Part shown: one piece after another, positions 15,290 through 26,858 of the stretch
Layout of the letters: each line of letters begins with the position of its first letter
How positions within the stretch are numbered: the stretch's first letter is position 1
Assembly: GCF_051622035.1 (NCBI RefSeq)
Contig: NC_135364.1
Coordinates: 20,487,001-20,551,000, forward strand
Source of the DNA: Arctopsyche grandis
Lineage: Eukaryota > Arthropoda > Insecta > Trichoptera > Hydropsychidae
Length of the DNA stretch: 64,000 nucleotides
Reading direction: 5' to 3'
Made by a program: the position numbers and the translations under genes
The notes under the pieces: generated by a model
Database searches by the model: none
Told to the model about the DNA's origin: nothing
The model's input: only the letters and a program-made list of their open reading frames with translations

Positions 15290-15512
15290 GGGGAGTGGGA
15301 GTGTTTTGACGACAGGTGTGTCGATCCAGCGTTTGCGGTCCGCAACCGCACGTCTGACGGCTGACGGGTGACGGGTGACGGGAAGCTGCTTTCCCCGCTC
15401 CCCGCTCCCCGCTCTCCGCTCTCCGCTCCTTTCCACCCCGGAGCCCCCGCCGCTAGCGCTCCGCCCCCATCTCAATCGAGCAGTCGCGCAGCCGCACCCA
15501 TCGCACTGTCTG
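15290..15512 (+). promoter_or_regulatory. CpG-rich island with + strand splice donor (candidate first exon)
   Basis: A GC-rich, CpG-dense block (Pro/Ser/Arg-coding in several frames) ends in CTG|GTGAGT with the donor at 15513. The contrast with the AT-rich surroundings and the consensus donor suggest a promoter plus a 5' untranslated exon. No open start codon that reads through the donor is convincing. Confidence 0.35.
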
Positions 15513-15518
15513 GTGAGT

Positions 15519-17865
15519 TTCATTTCAGTATAACCTCTTCAAAGAGGGGTGAAGGGTGCGCCCCCTCACTCTGCGCCCCTCCCCACCTCCCCCACGATAC
15601 CCCAGAGAAGCCCGCCAGTGCCACGATACCCCAGACAACTTCTCCAATTGAGAGTATGCTTGCAAAATCCACTTTTTGCCTCAAAGGCCACATGTCAAGC
15701 CAGCAAACGTCAAATGTCAAATGTTGATTTTGATTGAATTTCCCTCATTTTCCGCACACCTACCCCCATGGAACAATTCTCATCATTCAATATTTGTCGT
15801 TTTTGCGCAATAGTTACCAAGGTTAATGACTATATTTAGACTACAGTACATGTGCATACATTTATCAAGGACACTGGATATCTTTTGAATCAAATGTTTA
15901 CTACTTGACTTTAAATGCAGTCTAATTTTCTTAACAATTAGGTTTTTATTATTGATCCACTCGCAATTTTATTGCGATTTATACAGGTATGCTTAATTTT
16001 GCACAATTGACATTTTGTGCATTAAAAAATGTATATTTATATATATAAATAGGTACATTTATGATTCTCAAATCCTCATGTTTCAAATTCATTACTATTG
16101 AAGTGATTTGATATGAAAAATCAATCAAATATGTTTATTTTTGACCGATTCATATGGTTTAAATGGTTTCAAAATGTGTAACAATACTATACAACAGCGT
16201 GTTACAGTGTGAATGTGTTTATTATATTTACTACGAATTCAATATGGTTTCATTTTGTTACATTTGTACTCAGTATGTTTTAGATAAAGTGTGCGGCGGT
16301 GTGGTAGTTTATGCTAAAATTCATATTCTTTACATGTATTCAATTTAAATAAGATTATGTTTATTTTTGATGGTAACTTTCCTTATATATATTTAAACTT
16401 AAACATGTTTATTTCAATATAAATAATGTAATTCACTTCTCCGCTGTCCACTTAATGTGTTTATTTTGTGCAAATTTTCGATTCCGTTTATAGTGCAACA
16501 CCAAATTGCGGTTTTATATCCAATCAATGTTGATTCACATACTTTTCCGCTGTTTTATGATTATTTTTGTTTTAAGATTTGCAAATAGGCCGTCAAAGTT
16601 GATTAAAAAGTAGCTCACGTCAAATGATTCATAATGTTTAAAATACATACACAAAGATACTGTTATAATTTCACATAATGATAGTGTTCCCATTTAAGAA
16701 TATTTATTTATTTTGATAAATGGTAGCATTTTATTATCAAATAAAAATATGCATTCAACACATTTAATGTTATTTGTATGTAATTATTATTATTGACATT
16801 GTTTTGAGAATACACATAATTTAATTTTCAAAATAATAATGTTGTTTATCTTTTGTTTTTTTATTTCTCGGTATTCATCATACATATATATGATGAAACA
16901 TGAATAGTATAAAATGTCGCTCTGGGATTCTCAAACTAATTCATCCACATTTAAGGTACTTTTAACACCTTTTCGTTCATTTTTAAAAATGCTTTTGTTG
17001 ATTTGCAACAATTATTGATCATCTCAAGATAAAATCTTAACTTATCCCAATCTATAATATTGAACTAGCAACTCTTATATACATATTTGTCAATTTTCAA
17101 AGCGGGATGAATCTTCAGGTATTAGAAAGTAGTTTAGCTAGGTTTTGGCATTGGGTAAATTCAACTAGAGAGTTAAGTAACTAGATTGATTTTTAAATTT
17201 ATATCTACGAAATTTTTATAAATCAAACCGACAAATGAAACAAAAAACAAAAGAATCATTTTTGAGCTGTACCGATACTCTACCTACTTATTTGAAAAGA
17301 TCTACATTTAATAGGAATACTTTTTTTATTTATTTGAGTAGGCATTTTCCTTTGCTCCGATTAATATTTTTAATAGAGTCATCTCTAGATTTAGATTTTT
17401 ACAAGGTATTTATTAGTTTCACTTCGTTTAATTATAATAAACTGCTTTTAAATAGTCTTAAATGTAATAAGAAAAGAGGGGCCCTTACGAATAAATAATT
17501 GTTGTAAATTTTACGCGGTACGTCTCTATAAATACGCTACATCGCATGGAATACAATCGGATCAATTTACTTATAAAAATGTATCCCATGTTGTTTATTG
17601 TGTGTGTTTTTGAATGTATTGTGCAATTTTTACCGATGCTTGCCCATCTTGCGAGTAATATAAACAAACAGAGAAGTTTTTATCGGACATACGTCGAGCA
17701 CCAAGCGTCAAATACGACTGATGCTAAAATTATTTAGATCTGTCCGTGGACAGAATGTCACTCGACAACAAAAGAACACCTAAAGCCACTTCTATTAATA
17801 TTACATTTCTCTGGTCCTAAACCAATGTAACGACTAGTCTATATATATAAAAATCAATGTTAGCA
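15519..17865. other. AT-rich noncoding stretch
   Basis: 15540-15650 is still GC-rich, with C-rich tracts and two CCACGATACCCCAGA copies. Beyond that there is AT-rich sequence without a recognisable gene or repeat end. Confidence 0.5.
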
Positions 17866-17965
17866 TTATTTTTTTATACATCTGTAGGATGTATATTTCC
17901 CCATGATTACATTTCGGGTTTCCCCCCCCGAGCGACGCCTACGGTATTAAACTTGTACATATGTA
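17866..17965 (+). repeat. interspersed unit 'ATTTCGGGT...GGTATTAAACTTGTA', copy 1
   Basis: It shares GATTACATTTCGGGTT, a CCCCGAGYGACGCC block and GGTATTAAACTTGTACATAT with 28430-28510, and in inverted form with 34735-34830. Each copy runs into a TATG/TA microsatellite. Confidence 0.7.
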
Positions 17966-18288
17966 TATAAATTTATCTATAAATGTATATAAAAATCAAT
18001 GTTTGTCTGTCACGTATGCGTTCCTATACCATTTAACCGATTGCAATGAAACTTACGGGGGTTAATATAGTGTTGTATGCCCGCGATGGTTTCTGTAAAA
18101 AAAATCGCCCAAAAACGGGAACGGGAATGAGTGTCATTGCAACGCAATAATTTCAAATGTTTTGGCGTCTCCGCCTGCGTTGTTAGGGTAAAATAAACGA
18201 GTGACCGTCACCGCACCGAATGTTAAAAAGTCGAAAATTTTCGTTTACCATGCATACATATGAAAAACGGTTAGTATATATGTATATA

Positions 18289-18455
18289 AGTGGCGTGCGG
18301 TAAAAGTCTCTCTCCCCCCGTAGTACATCCTCACTTAATTTGCGCGAGCAGGATACAACAGGAACAAGAGGAACAGGCTTTTCTTCCCGTATCCTGCGCG
18401 CGTACATTAAACAAGGCTTTATGACAAAAAGAGAGATAATTTCACCGCATGCCAT
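18289..18455. mobile_element. MITE with AGTGGCGTGC ends, inside H1
   Basis: The ends TGGCGTGCGGTAAAAGTCTC and its diverged complement (GAGATAATTTCACCGCATGCCA) bracket a core with TTTGCGCGAGCAGGATACAA and GAACAAGAGGAACAGG, the same core as the palindromic family. It is a relative of 26695-26858. Confidence 0.65.
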
Positions 18456-18471
18456 TCATATATATTATATA

Positions 18472-18763
18472 CTAGCTGAACCCCGGCATGCGTTGCAATG
18501 CCATAATAACGCATGCAATTCCCGTTCCCGTTCCCATTTGTCGGAAAAACGCGGGCAGCGAACACATTTGAAATTATTGCGTTGCAATGGCACTCATTCC
18601 CGTTTTTCCCGTTTCCGTTCCCGTTTTTTCCCGTTTTTTTTCACAGTAATCTTCCCGGACATGCACACAACAAATCCTGAAAGTTTCATCGTAATCGGTT
18701 CAATGGTTTAGTAGCCTATTCGAGACACACACAAACACAGACATTCATTTTTATATATATAGA
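18472..18763 (-). mobile_element. Helitron copy H2, opposite strand, nested
   Basis: On the minus strand it starts TCTATATATATAAAAATGAA, reads TCGAATAGGCTACTAAACCA and ends with hairpin AACGCATGC...CTAG before a T at 18471. At 292 bp it is a complete-looking non-autonomous copy within the insertion that splits H1. Confidence 0.75.
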
Positions 18764-18910
18764 AGATACACTAGTGTTGGGCCCGTTGATTTTAACGGGT
18801 GGTTTCGAAAAGTGATTGAAACTCGAATAAAAATAAAGTTAGAGATATTGAATCGACTGGTTTCGGAAAGAAATTGATGCACGAATTAGAAATTACGAAT
18901 ATATACATAG

Positions 18911-19028
18911 TACCGTTTACCATGCACCCTTTTTTTATCTTTCGACTAAAGATCTTTCGATTTTTGATCTTTGCCTTCCGATATTTGCTTTTTCGGGCTT
19001 TTCACTTTCGGTCCTGTGAGGTAGACCC
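18911..19028. mobile_element. half-arm of palindromic family
   Basis: Reads ACCGTTTACCATGCACCCTT through GATCTTTGCCTTCCGATATT to GGTAGACCC. This is one arm of the palindrome family (compare 20110-20226) without its partner arm. Confidence 0.7.
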
Positions 19029-19158
19029 AAAATAAACAAACAGTTTAATAATTTCAAATGTGTTCGCTGCCTGCGTTTTTCCGACAAATGGGAACGGGAA
19101 CGGAAACGGGAATTGCATGCGTTATTGTGGCATTGCAACGCATGCCGGGTTCAGCTAG

Positions 19159-19834
19159 TTGCATTTAAAAACAGAAAAACAAAATAATATTTGTTTCTCC
19201 GTTCAAAAACAATGCGAAGATAAATAAAACGTTGGGATTAGGTATGCATCGATCAATCTAGTGGCGATTTAACCTTTTGATCTGCAACATTTTTCTGTTA
19301 CGTAAAGCGATCTAGTTGGAGTGATGCTGCTGCGGTCGTAGAAGCAGCGAGCATCAGCAGCATGACCTCGTTCGCTATGCGAAGTAGCGCAGGTCAACTA
19401 TGCCTATCTCTTTCTGTCTCGCGACCGAACCAGCGAGTAGGAAAGAGAGGCAACAGCGTTGGACTGGACAGGTCGTAGCTGACGGGCTGCAATTAGTTGT
19501 GCATGCGTCATGTTCGCCTTTGTTTACCTCCAATGAACTCCCGCACCCAAATTTGTCATTATTCCTATTGCATTTAATTAGCAATATTCTTTCGAAGAAA
19601 GTGTTTCTGAAATTTTCCATATATTCAGTCTCAAATGTCATTGAATACATTAGCGATCAGCAACCTTTCTGCTGGGGTGTGACTAATATTAATGAATTAG
19701 CTTGCCTTTCGTTATATACTGGATAATCAATACATTTTTATATACATACATATGTACATCGAAAATAGCCTAAGTTGAAAAAAAAACGTCCTGTATCATG
19801 AGGAGCTCGATAGAATATACATATATGTATATAT
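19159..19834. other. no gene recognised
   Basis: Mixed composition; 19330-19520 is GC-richer. No exon or repeat end could be established. Confidence 0.5.
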
Positions 19835-20226
19835 CGGACTCCGTGGCGAGACAGAATGTTAAATTACAGAAAACGCAAATATCGGAAGGCAAAAATCGAA
19901 AATCGAAAGATCTTACGTCGAAAGATCAAAAAAAATTGGTGCATGGTAAACGGTACATACTCACTTAATTTGCGCGAGCAGGATAAAACAGGAACAAGAG
20001 GAACAGGCTTTTCTTCCCGTATTAATGTGCGCGCGCAGAATACGGGACGAAAAGCATGTTCCTCTTGTTCCTGTTGTATCCTGCTCGCGCAAATTAAGTG
20101 AGTATGTACCGTTTACCATGCACCATTTTTTTTTATCTTTCGACTTAAGATCTTTCGATTTTCGAACTTTGCCTTCCGATATTTGTGTTTTCTGTAATTT
20201 AACATTCTGTCTCGTCACGTAGACCC
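19835..20226. mobile_element. palindromic element copy P2
   Basis: A 392-bp palindrome. The ends are GGACTCCGTGGCGAGACAGA on the left and the complement of GGGTCTACGTGACGAGACAG on the right. Arms of about 170 bp meet near GTGCGCGCGCAGAATACGGG. It is inserted in TA-rich microsatellite. Both strands give nearly the same 80-residue peptide, which shows the frames reflect symmetry and not coding. Confidence 0.85.

Positions 20227-20228
<2 letters not shown>

Positions 20229-20306
<78 letters not shown>
20229..20306. repeat. (TA)n tract
   Basis: About 78 bp of TA repeat joining P2 to the Helitron-type sequence that follows. Confidence 0.95.
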
Positions 20307-20312
<6 letters not shown>

Positions 20313-20480
20313 GAATGTCTGTGTGTGTGTCTCGTATAGGCTCCTAAACCACTGAACCGATTACGATGGAACTTGCAGGATTTGTTGTACGCATGTCCGG
20401 GAAGATTACTGTGAAAAAACCTCTTAATAATAATATTCGTAATTACGATTTTACTGACGCGAAAGTAAAGCTATCCCGCC
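20307..20480 (+). mobile_element. Helitron 5' portion
   Basis: AAAATTGAATGTCTGTGTG, GTATAGGCTCCTAAACCACT and GAACCGATTACGATGGAACT match the start of H2. The sequence departs from the family after AAGATTACTGTGAAAAAA. Confidence 0.65.
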
Positions 20481-20598
20481 TTCAACGCATCACGCCGCGA
20501 GTGTGACAATAATCGCGCCACGCCTACTTTGCACACGAATGTACTGACCATTCAGGGCTGTACCACAAACACATAGCGGATGACCCACGTCAACAAAT

Positions 20599-20705
20599 AT
20601 ATCTATACCTATATATAAAATTGACTGTCTGTAGAACTGGAACAAGAACGGGAACAGGAATAGCACGCCTTATTATGGCATTCCAACGCATGCCGGGTTC
20701 AGCTA
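20599..20705 (+). mobile_element. very short Helitron copy
   Basis: It opens with ATCTATACCTATATATAAAA and TGACTGTCTGT, then jumps to GGAACAGGAATAGCACGCC and TTCCAACGCATGCCGGGTTC AGCTA. The terminal CTAG is CTAT here. It is about 107 bp and retains only both ends. Confidence 0.55.
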
Positions 20706-20798
20706 TTATAAAAATAAAAAATTTGCATATTGGTTTGTGAAAAACGTAAATTTGACCGATTTTCGTTTTTTTTTTAGTAGTTTATTTATTTTTATTCA

Positions 20799-21266
20799 CC
20801 TCATCATATCATCATCATCTACAGCCATTCGTCGGCCACAGCTGGATGAAGGCTTCTACAACACGCCACCACTCGTCTCTGTTTTGCGCAATTCTTATTT
20901 ATCTCACCCCACACATTCTCCTAATTTCGTCTACCCATCTTCCCTGCGGTCTTTCTTTTACCTTTTTGCATTCTCTCGGGTACCATTCTAGCACTTCTTT
21001 TGTCCGCCTTTCGTCCATTCTTCTAGCCACGTGGCCCGTCCATTGTCATTTTAATCTCTTCACTCTATCCACTATATCCACAACCCTTGTCATACTTGTC
21101 ACCCGTGTATTCAGTTTCCTGTCTTTCCTCGTTATGCCAAGCATACAACGTTCCATACTTTTTTTAGTGCATTGGACTTTGTGTAGCAATTTGGCGTTCA
21201 ATGTCCAAGTTTCACATCTATACGTCATCACTGACAAAACAAATCGATCGAAGAACCTCATCATAT
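20799..21266 (-). mobile_element. RTE-like LINE 3' fragment, copy R1
   Basis: The minus strand codes FFDRFVLSVMTYRCETWTLN, then QCTKKSMERCMLGITRKDRK and KWQWTGHVARRMDERR. This is the C-terminal part of endonuclease/reverse-transcriptase proteins of RTE type, which usually read VLPVMTYGAETWTLT...HVARR. It ends in a (GAT)n tail at 20799-20820. The catalytic reverse-transcriptase and endonuclease parts are missing (5' truncation), and stops interrupt the frame beyond about 21046. Confidence 0.85.
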
Positions 21267-22508
21267 AAATGGAATAATTTTAGATAAAAAAAACTTTACA
21301 TGGAATGTCTCTTCACTTTAATAAAGTATGAAAAAAAATCGATCAGAATATGAAATTATTTAAAAGTAATATTATATCTAGTAAATATTAGACGTAAAAA
21401 AAACGACGTTTAGAGCGCATTGATAATGGACTGCAGAAATTGCAGTGCAAAATTTTTATATTATTTTTCATGATACAGTACATCTTTCCCACCTTAAGCT
21501 GTTTCCAAATTCTCTGTACCTGACGTATTTATGTACATACATAGACGCAGTGAGCTGAAAGTGTATTCATTCAGCTTACATATATTTTTTGCAGTGAAAT
21601 TCGCCGCAGGTTATTGCGTATTTTGTCCGAAAATCGGTTTCTTTGAAAGCATTTCTGCTATAATATATAAAATTTAATAATAGGATGAATATGTTAAAAA
21701 AGATATTCCTTTTTTTTATAATAAATTATTCAACGGTTGAATAAGTTGCTGATCGCTTGATTAGGTTATACGATATACATACATATGTAAAAAAATCAAT
21801 ATCTAAAGCAACAGGTGATTATCCCTCAAATTTAAATTTATATGTTTGATATGTATTTTTAGAGAAACTATTTTATTGTGTTGAAATATAAATGTTGTTT
21901 CTGTGTGTAAACATCAAGGTTGCCTGGCCAGCCTGGGTCAATGGATGTTAGCATATTGGAGGAGGTTTCCTATACAAATTAGCCAATTTTCATTCGATTT
22001 CAACTTTTCATCACCTAATTTTTTTTTTGTTATGTTCTGATCTTGAAAGACATTTAAAATTATATTCGAGAAGGCAAAATATGTTCTTGATAAACAGAGA
22101 GGTTGAAATTTTTAGTAAATTTGAACCGCGTCCACTTATTCAGTATCGAGCCAAAAATTTAATTGCGAAAATGAATGAAACCAGCGATAAATTAATTATG
22201 TACGACGAAAGCGGCCGTTTCATTTGACCCCATCCGCCGGATTATATTCCTATAAATTAATAGAATTCATTCCGTCGGTTATGACTCGATTAATTAAACC
22301 TTATCGGGTCGGATATAAATTGTTGATTTTACGCAGGCAACCCAAATTCGTGCTAGGGCAGCGGTGGCGTACCTTTTTGAACTTATGCATTCAAAATCCA
22401 CAATTCAAGGTTTGAAAGATGACACGTGTCAATTATAAACATCGCCAAGAATAGTAATACCAATCCAACTGATCTACCTGGGGAAAGTTTCGTTTTCATT
22501 TTGTGGCG
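21267..22508. other. AT-rich noncoding stretch
   Basis: No gene or repeat end is recognised. Moderately CpG-richer around 22040-22400, with short open frames only. Confidence 0.5.
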
Positions 22509-23352
22509 TTTTATTTATTTATTTATTTTACATCAATTAATCAAGCACACTTGTCTAACAGATTGCTCCAATGCGACGAGTGTGCTAAAAAGATTAAGAA
22601 AGGACAAATAAAAAAAACATGACAAAAAAATAAAAAAAACATGACAAAACTAACTCAACCTTTCTAAATGGTCGCGACTTCCGTAACTTAGGAAGTGGTG
22701 CAGATAATGAAGAGAGATGTGACAAATGTCAATGGCACCATCCAGTGAATTTAAGAAACGGAGGCCACGAGGAATGGGAGAATAACTAAAAGCCACAGTT
22801 CTAGCCAGAGGAGTGTGAAAAAGGGGACACACTCTCCGGAGCATGAAGGCCCAACTCAGCCAGGACAGACGGACAGGAGATATAGCCTCTAAATATGGAA
22901 AACAAGAACTTGATGAGGGCAATACTCCTCCTGTGTTCAAGAGAAGTGTAGCCGACCATACCCATGACGAATTGTGAAGGAAATAAATATGGGTCAATCC
23001 CATATTGCTCCTTATAAAGCAGTCAAGAAAACGTCTTTGGATAAGTTCAAGTTTCATAGATAGAGATTTAGTGGAAGGATTCCAGATCATAGAGGCGTAT
23101 TCCAAGATACTCCTAACTAGAGCATTGTACAGCAGCCTCAAAACAGCAGGATTGTGGTAGTGTCGAGAATTACGAAAGACAAACCCAAGCATTCGTGAGG
23201 CAGAGCAACACACAGAGTCAATATGATCAGAGAAATTTAGGTCACTCTGGAATGCAACCTCAAGATCAACGGTAGAATCGATCCAGTTCAATAAAGAGTT
23301 ACCAGCAAGACAAGGAAAGGTACGATCGGGGATAGATCTAGTTTTACTTTTT
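22509..23352 (-). mobile_element. Jockey/CR1-like LINE 3' fragment, copy L1
   Basis: From about 23352 down to a stop at 22650 the minus strand is open. It reads KTRSIPDRTFPCLAGNSLLN, then DLEVAFQSDLNFSDHIDSV, AVLRLLYNALVRSILEYAS and IWNPSTKSL, the reverse-transcriptase thumb and C-terminus of Jockey/CR1-type elements. The C-terminus has ...FHTPLARTVAFSYSPIPRGL. It ends after a 3' UTR in an (AAAT)n tail at about 22509-22527. The palm motif YxDD and the endonuclease are absent, so it is a dead 5'-truncated copy. An in-frame TAA marks its left limit. Confidence 0.88.
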
Positions 23353-26300
23353 TAAGTCTCTTTCCAACCCGGCGCGAATAAGACGTTGCGTAAAAATTGG
23401 GGCGCGATAACGTTCATAATAATTCATGCATTTTGCCGTTGCAACGTTCTATTTGCTTGCATGGAAATATTATTTGAATTTGATGTTCCATGTTGACGAA
23501 TTTCTCACGCATGTCATAGGTTTGCTACCGCTGTACAAGGCTTGTGTGTATGTGCGCTAAGGGGACTATTTCCAAGAGTGTCCCACCCCATCCATCCGGG
23601 TCAAGATCACACCACACTGTTGCAATCGATATGTTTTTAGCTTCAGATCGTATCAATATTATCAATATTTAATGAGGGCAGACTGCATTTTCCGTTTTTA
23701 TGTATTATCGTTTTCTTCTGTGGCGTAGTCGTCGTTTGACTGACATGTAGGTCAGGCTTCGCTCCCCATCCTTGACCTGTCAAAATGGTCCCTGTTTGTG
23801 TCTCCTTGGACTCCAAAACGTTATTCGAACACACACACACTCGCTCGTATGTATGTATGTATGTATGTACATAATATCTAGGCACATATTTGAACTCTTA
23901 ATTTTGACCTGCTCCAATTCAATTTGTACATATGTATGTATGTATAATAATGCTAATGCGATCGTTGCATTATTATTATGTACTGGAATGGTTTTCGCTC
24001 GACGACGGAGGCTATGGAATATGTACCACCAATCGTTATCTCACCGGCAAGAACGAGGTCGAGAGCATCATTTTGTGGGGATTGTTGTAACGGGGACACT
24101 TCCAATGGTGATAATGTTACCCACAATCTGGAACATGGTTTATATGCCCATACGCACATGTGCTTGCGTGCTCCGTGCCGGGAAATTATATTCATTTTGA
24201 AATCTATTATGGCAATATTTCAACTGTGTGATGAATTCGACCACTCTTTCTTTTTCTAGGGCAATTTTTGAAGTCGTAAGTTTAAATAAATTTACTTTAT
24301 ATTAGTATTTATTTGTATGTACTGTGTATGGAGGTAGGTATGTTCTTTTGTCTATGATTTCGCATTGGTGTACAATGAAATTTAAAAAAGCTGCTTAGAA
24401 TACATACATATGTATAGAATAATTAATTTAATTTCCCGAAGTTTCGAAATCCATTTCAATGCAGGCAGGCTTCTCTAACAATTTGAAATCTTTTTAAGTT
24501 TTAAGATACATATGAATGTATGCAATCATTGTCCAAATGGTTGGCAATGATGAACGAAGACTTGAATCTTACTCGATTGACCCGGATAAAGCTGGGTATG
24601 ACCGCTGGTTTTTGCATAAATGCGGTATGACATAATATGTACAAGTGTGTTAAAACTCGACCTTGAAATATTAATTATAGTATTCATCTTCACCTGAACG
24701 CGTGTTCAAATCGATATTAATTTATAATGCTATTGTCGGCGCGTGTCCTCGTTTGTGCGACGTTATTTTTCAATATATCATACGATGTACGTATGTGTAC
24801 ATACTTACATACAGTCCTCTTTAAAATTGCTTAATAATTTATTTAGAAATAATTGAAAAATTATATAGCGTATATCTATATTTTTTGTAATTTATGTGAT
24901 AAATGTCTTTGTTCGAATTAATCGGAAAATTCGATACGTTACGTCGGATCATACCCAAAGGTTATTGTGTGCGTGCGATCCGGGGCACGTGGAGACCCTA
25001 AAATAGATTTACCCGTTTTTGGGTTCATGGTGAAAACCCTGAGCGAGGCGCGGCGGGCAAACCGGGAAAATTATTCGTTTATTGTTTCGGCGGCAAAAGC
25101 GAGCCAAGCTCGCACGAGGAAAATTCCCGGAAAATCGCATCTGAAAAATGCGATAAAAATTTTCACAACCGAGCATCTGTTGCTGTGTGTTTATTCGTTT
25201 AGACTGCACGATTTTGGCATTCCAATCGAGTCGTTGCAGTTGTTAAATTAGGTTTTAGTTCGCTTTTGTGCGGAACGTTTGAGAAGCAAAAAATTATCGT
25301 CGTGCCCTTCTGAAGGAACAGGTGAAGGTCGGCCGAAAATCCGCCATTCCGAAAACGAGCCAGTCCTTGATCCATTTCCTTCAAGGTTTCCGCCGAAATT
25401 GAAGATTTGAAAATTAGAGCCGTATTCATTTAATGCCGTTTAAATATTGATATTTCACATTTCAATTTATTTTATTGCAAAATGTGTCAAAAATCGACCT
25501 TTATTAAATATGCAAACTAATAAATTAATTGAGTTTTATGTATGTGTGCTGTGTATTTTATTTTGCTCTTCACTTTCACTGAGGGACAATGGTTGACCGT
25601 TTATTTTTATTGTAATTGTAATTTTCGCGGTGAAAACTTTTGCATAATATGCATTAAAATTCGCGCACCGCTCGCTATCTCGAGCCGATTTGCCGCTAAC
25701 GAGAGAACACAAATTATTGCGAACGGTCTTTTGTTCTCGACTTTCTTGAATAATTTCGCCGGCCGGAATGTGAGTTATACTTCCATTGTGTTTCTCAACG
25801 TTTCGACAATCGGGCACCTCCTTGCCTCCCCCGGTTTTCTCGCACTCGAAGTGCTAATTCGCAAATTTTTGTCTCCACTCGCAGGTGTCTTCGATGGAAG
25901 CGGCTCAATTTGCATTATCGTCTCGGTGGTTTGCTTTCTTTATTTATTTTTTGTATTGAAAATATGCAATTGTGTAATAAATATTCGACCAGTATAATTG
26001 ACGAGTTTCAGTATTTCAGTGAAATTTAATTTTTATACCTTATGATGAGTACATATTGATCGGAGTCTCTCAAGTTTTCTCTTACATTTCTTCAAATATT
26101 ATCGCTAATCATCACCGTTATCAATCACTGTCAAGCAAGGAAAAATACAAAAATACAATTTTATCGAAAACACTCCAGGGGGTCATTTTGGGGCGGGGCG
26201 TGCTGGACGTTCCATGAAGGCACGGCCCATTTCGCATGTTTAAAAGTACATATCTAAAATAAGAAGAGGTAAGTATAAAAAAAACAACAATATAAATTAT

Positions 26301-26694
26301 AAAACAACCCGATTCATGTTTCTTTCATAACTAAAAATAAACAACGTATTTTATTTAATTTATACAATAAATGTCAACGCAAAAGAATATATGTACATAC
26401 ATAAATATGTACTGTCTTTCAAGGACTTACTTATTACTCGTTTTAATTCGTCATTTTTGACACTTATCGCAGTTAAAATAATGCAAATATCGTTATTTTA
26501 ATATAATTTTACAGTTAATTTATTGTGAGAAGTCCTGTTCGCTTCTTGCGGAGATTATTTGCTGTGATCCTTTTCAATAGTGCGACAGTCCTTATCCGAT
26601 GTCTAGTAACAAGTGTCAACATTTTCATTTCAATTAGTACGTTGAAATTAGTTTCCTTTAAATATATGTATATGTAAGTGTATACATTCATACT
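23353..26694. other. gene-free stretch with CpG-rich patches
   Basis: No exon is recognised. (ATGT)n runs occur at 23850-23872 and 23930-23945. CpG-richer patches lie at 23990-24190, 24960-25400 and 25640-25920; the last gives an open frame of 151 codons (25542-25997) that I do not recognise and do not trust. A GAAAACACTCCAGGGGGT block at 26165-26183 recurs at 37626-37643. Confidence 0.5.
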
Positions 26695-26858
26695 AGTGGC
26701 GTGCCGTGGAAATCTTCCTGTTTTTATCGCATAGTTTCACTTACATGTGCACTATGACTCGATATGACGTCACCTATGTAGTACCCTTGTATCCTGCTCG
26801 CGCACATATCATTAAAGGCTGCGCGATAAAAAGCGGGAGATTTCCACGGCACGCCACT
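26695..26858. mobile_element. MITE with AGTGGCGTGCCGTGG ends
   Basis: 164 bp with inverted ends AGTGGCGTGCCGTGGAAATC on both sides. The inside carries TTGTATCCTGCTCGCGCACA, the complement of the palindromic-family core. No clear target duplication was found. Confidence 0.75.

Larger units (their letters stand above)
17976..19158 (+). mobile_element. Helitron copy H1, split by insertions
   Basis: The 5' end is A|TCTATAAATGTATATAAAAA, followed by TGTCTGTCACGTATGCGTTC as in 28946-29330. The 3' end has the hairpin GCATGCGTT...AACGCATGC, then CGGGTTCAG and CTAG|T, the Helitron hallmarks. The sequence breaks at AAAATAAAC near 18198 and resumes with the same motif near 19034, so about 840 bases are inserted. 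No Rep/helicase is coded. Confidence 0.75.

Noticed and set aside
19657..21757. Inverted AGCGATCAGCAAC motifs at about 19657 and 21744 as ends of one large element
   Set aside because: A 13-base inverted match is expected by chance in a window this size, the next bases do not pair, and the flanks share no 8-bp duplication.
25542..25997. 151-codon hydrophobic frame
   Set aside because: It has no recognisable family, the composition follows local T-richness, and the opposite strand is also open. No support beyond length.
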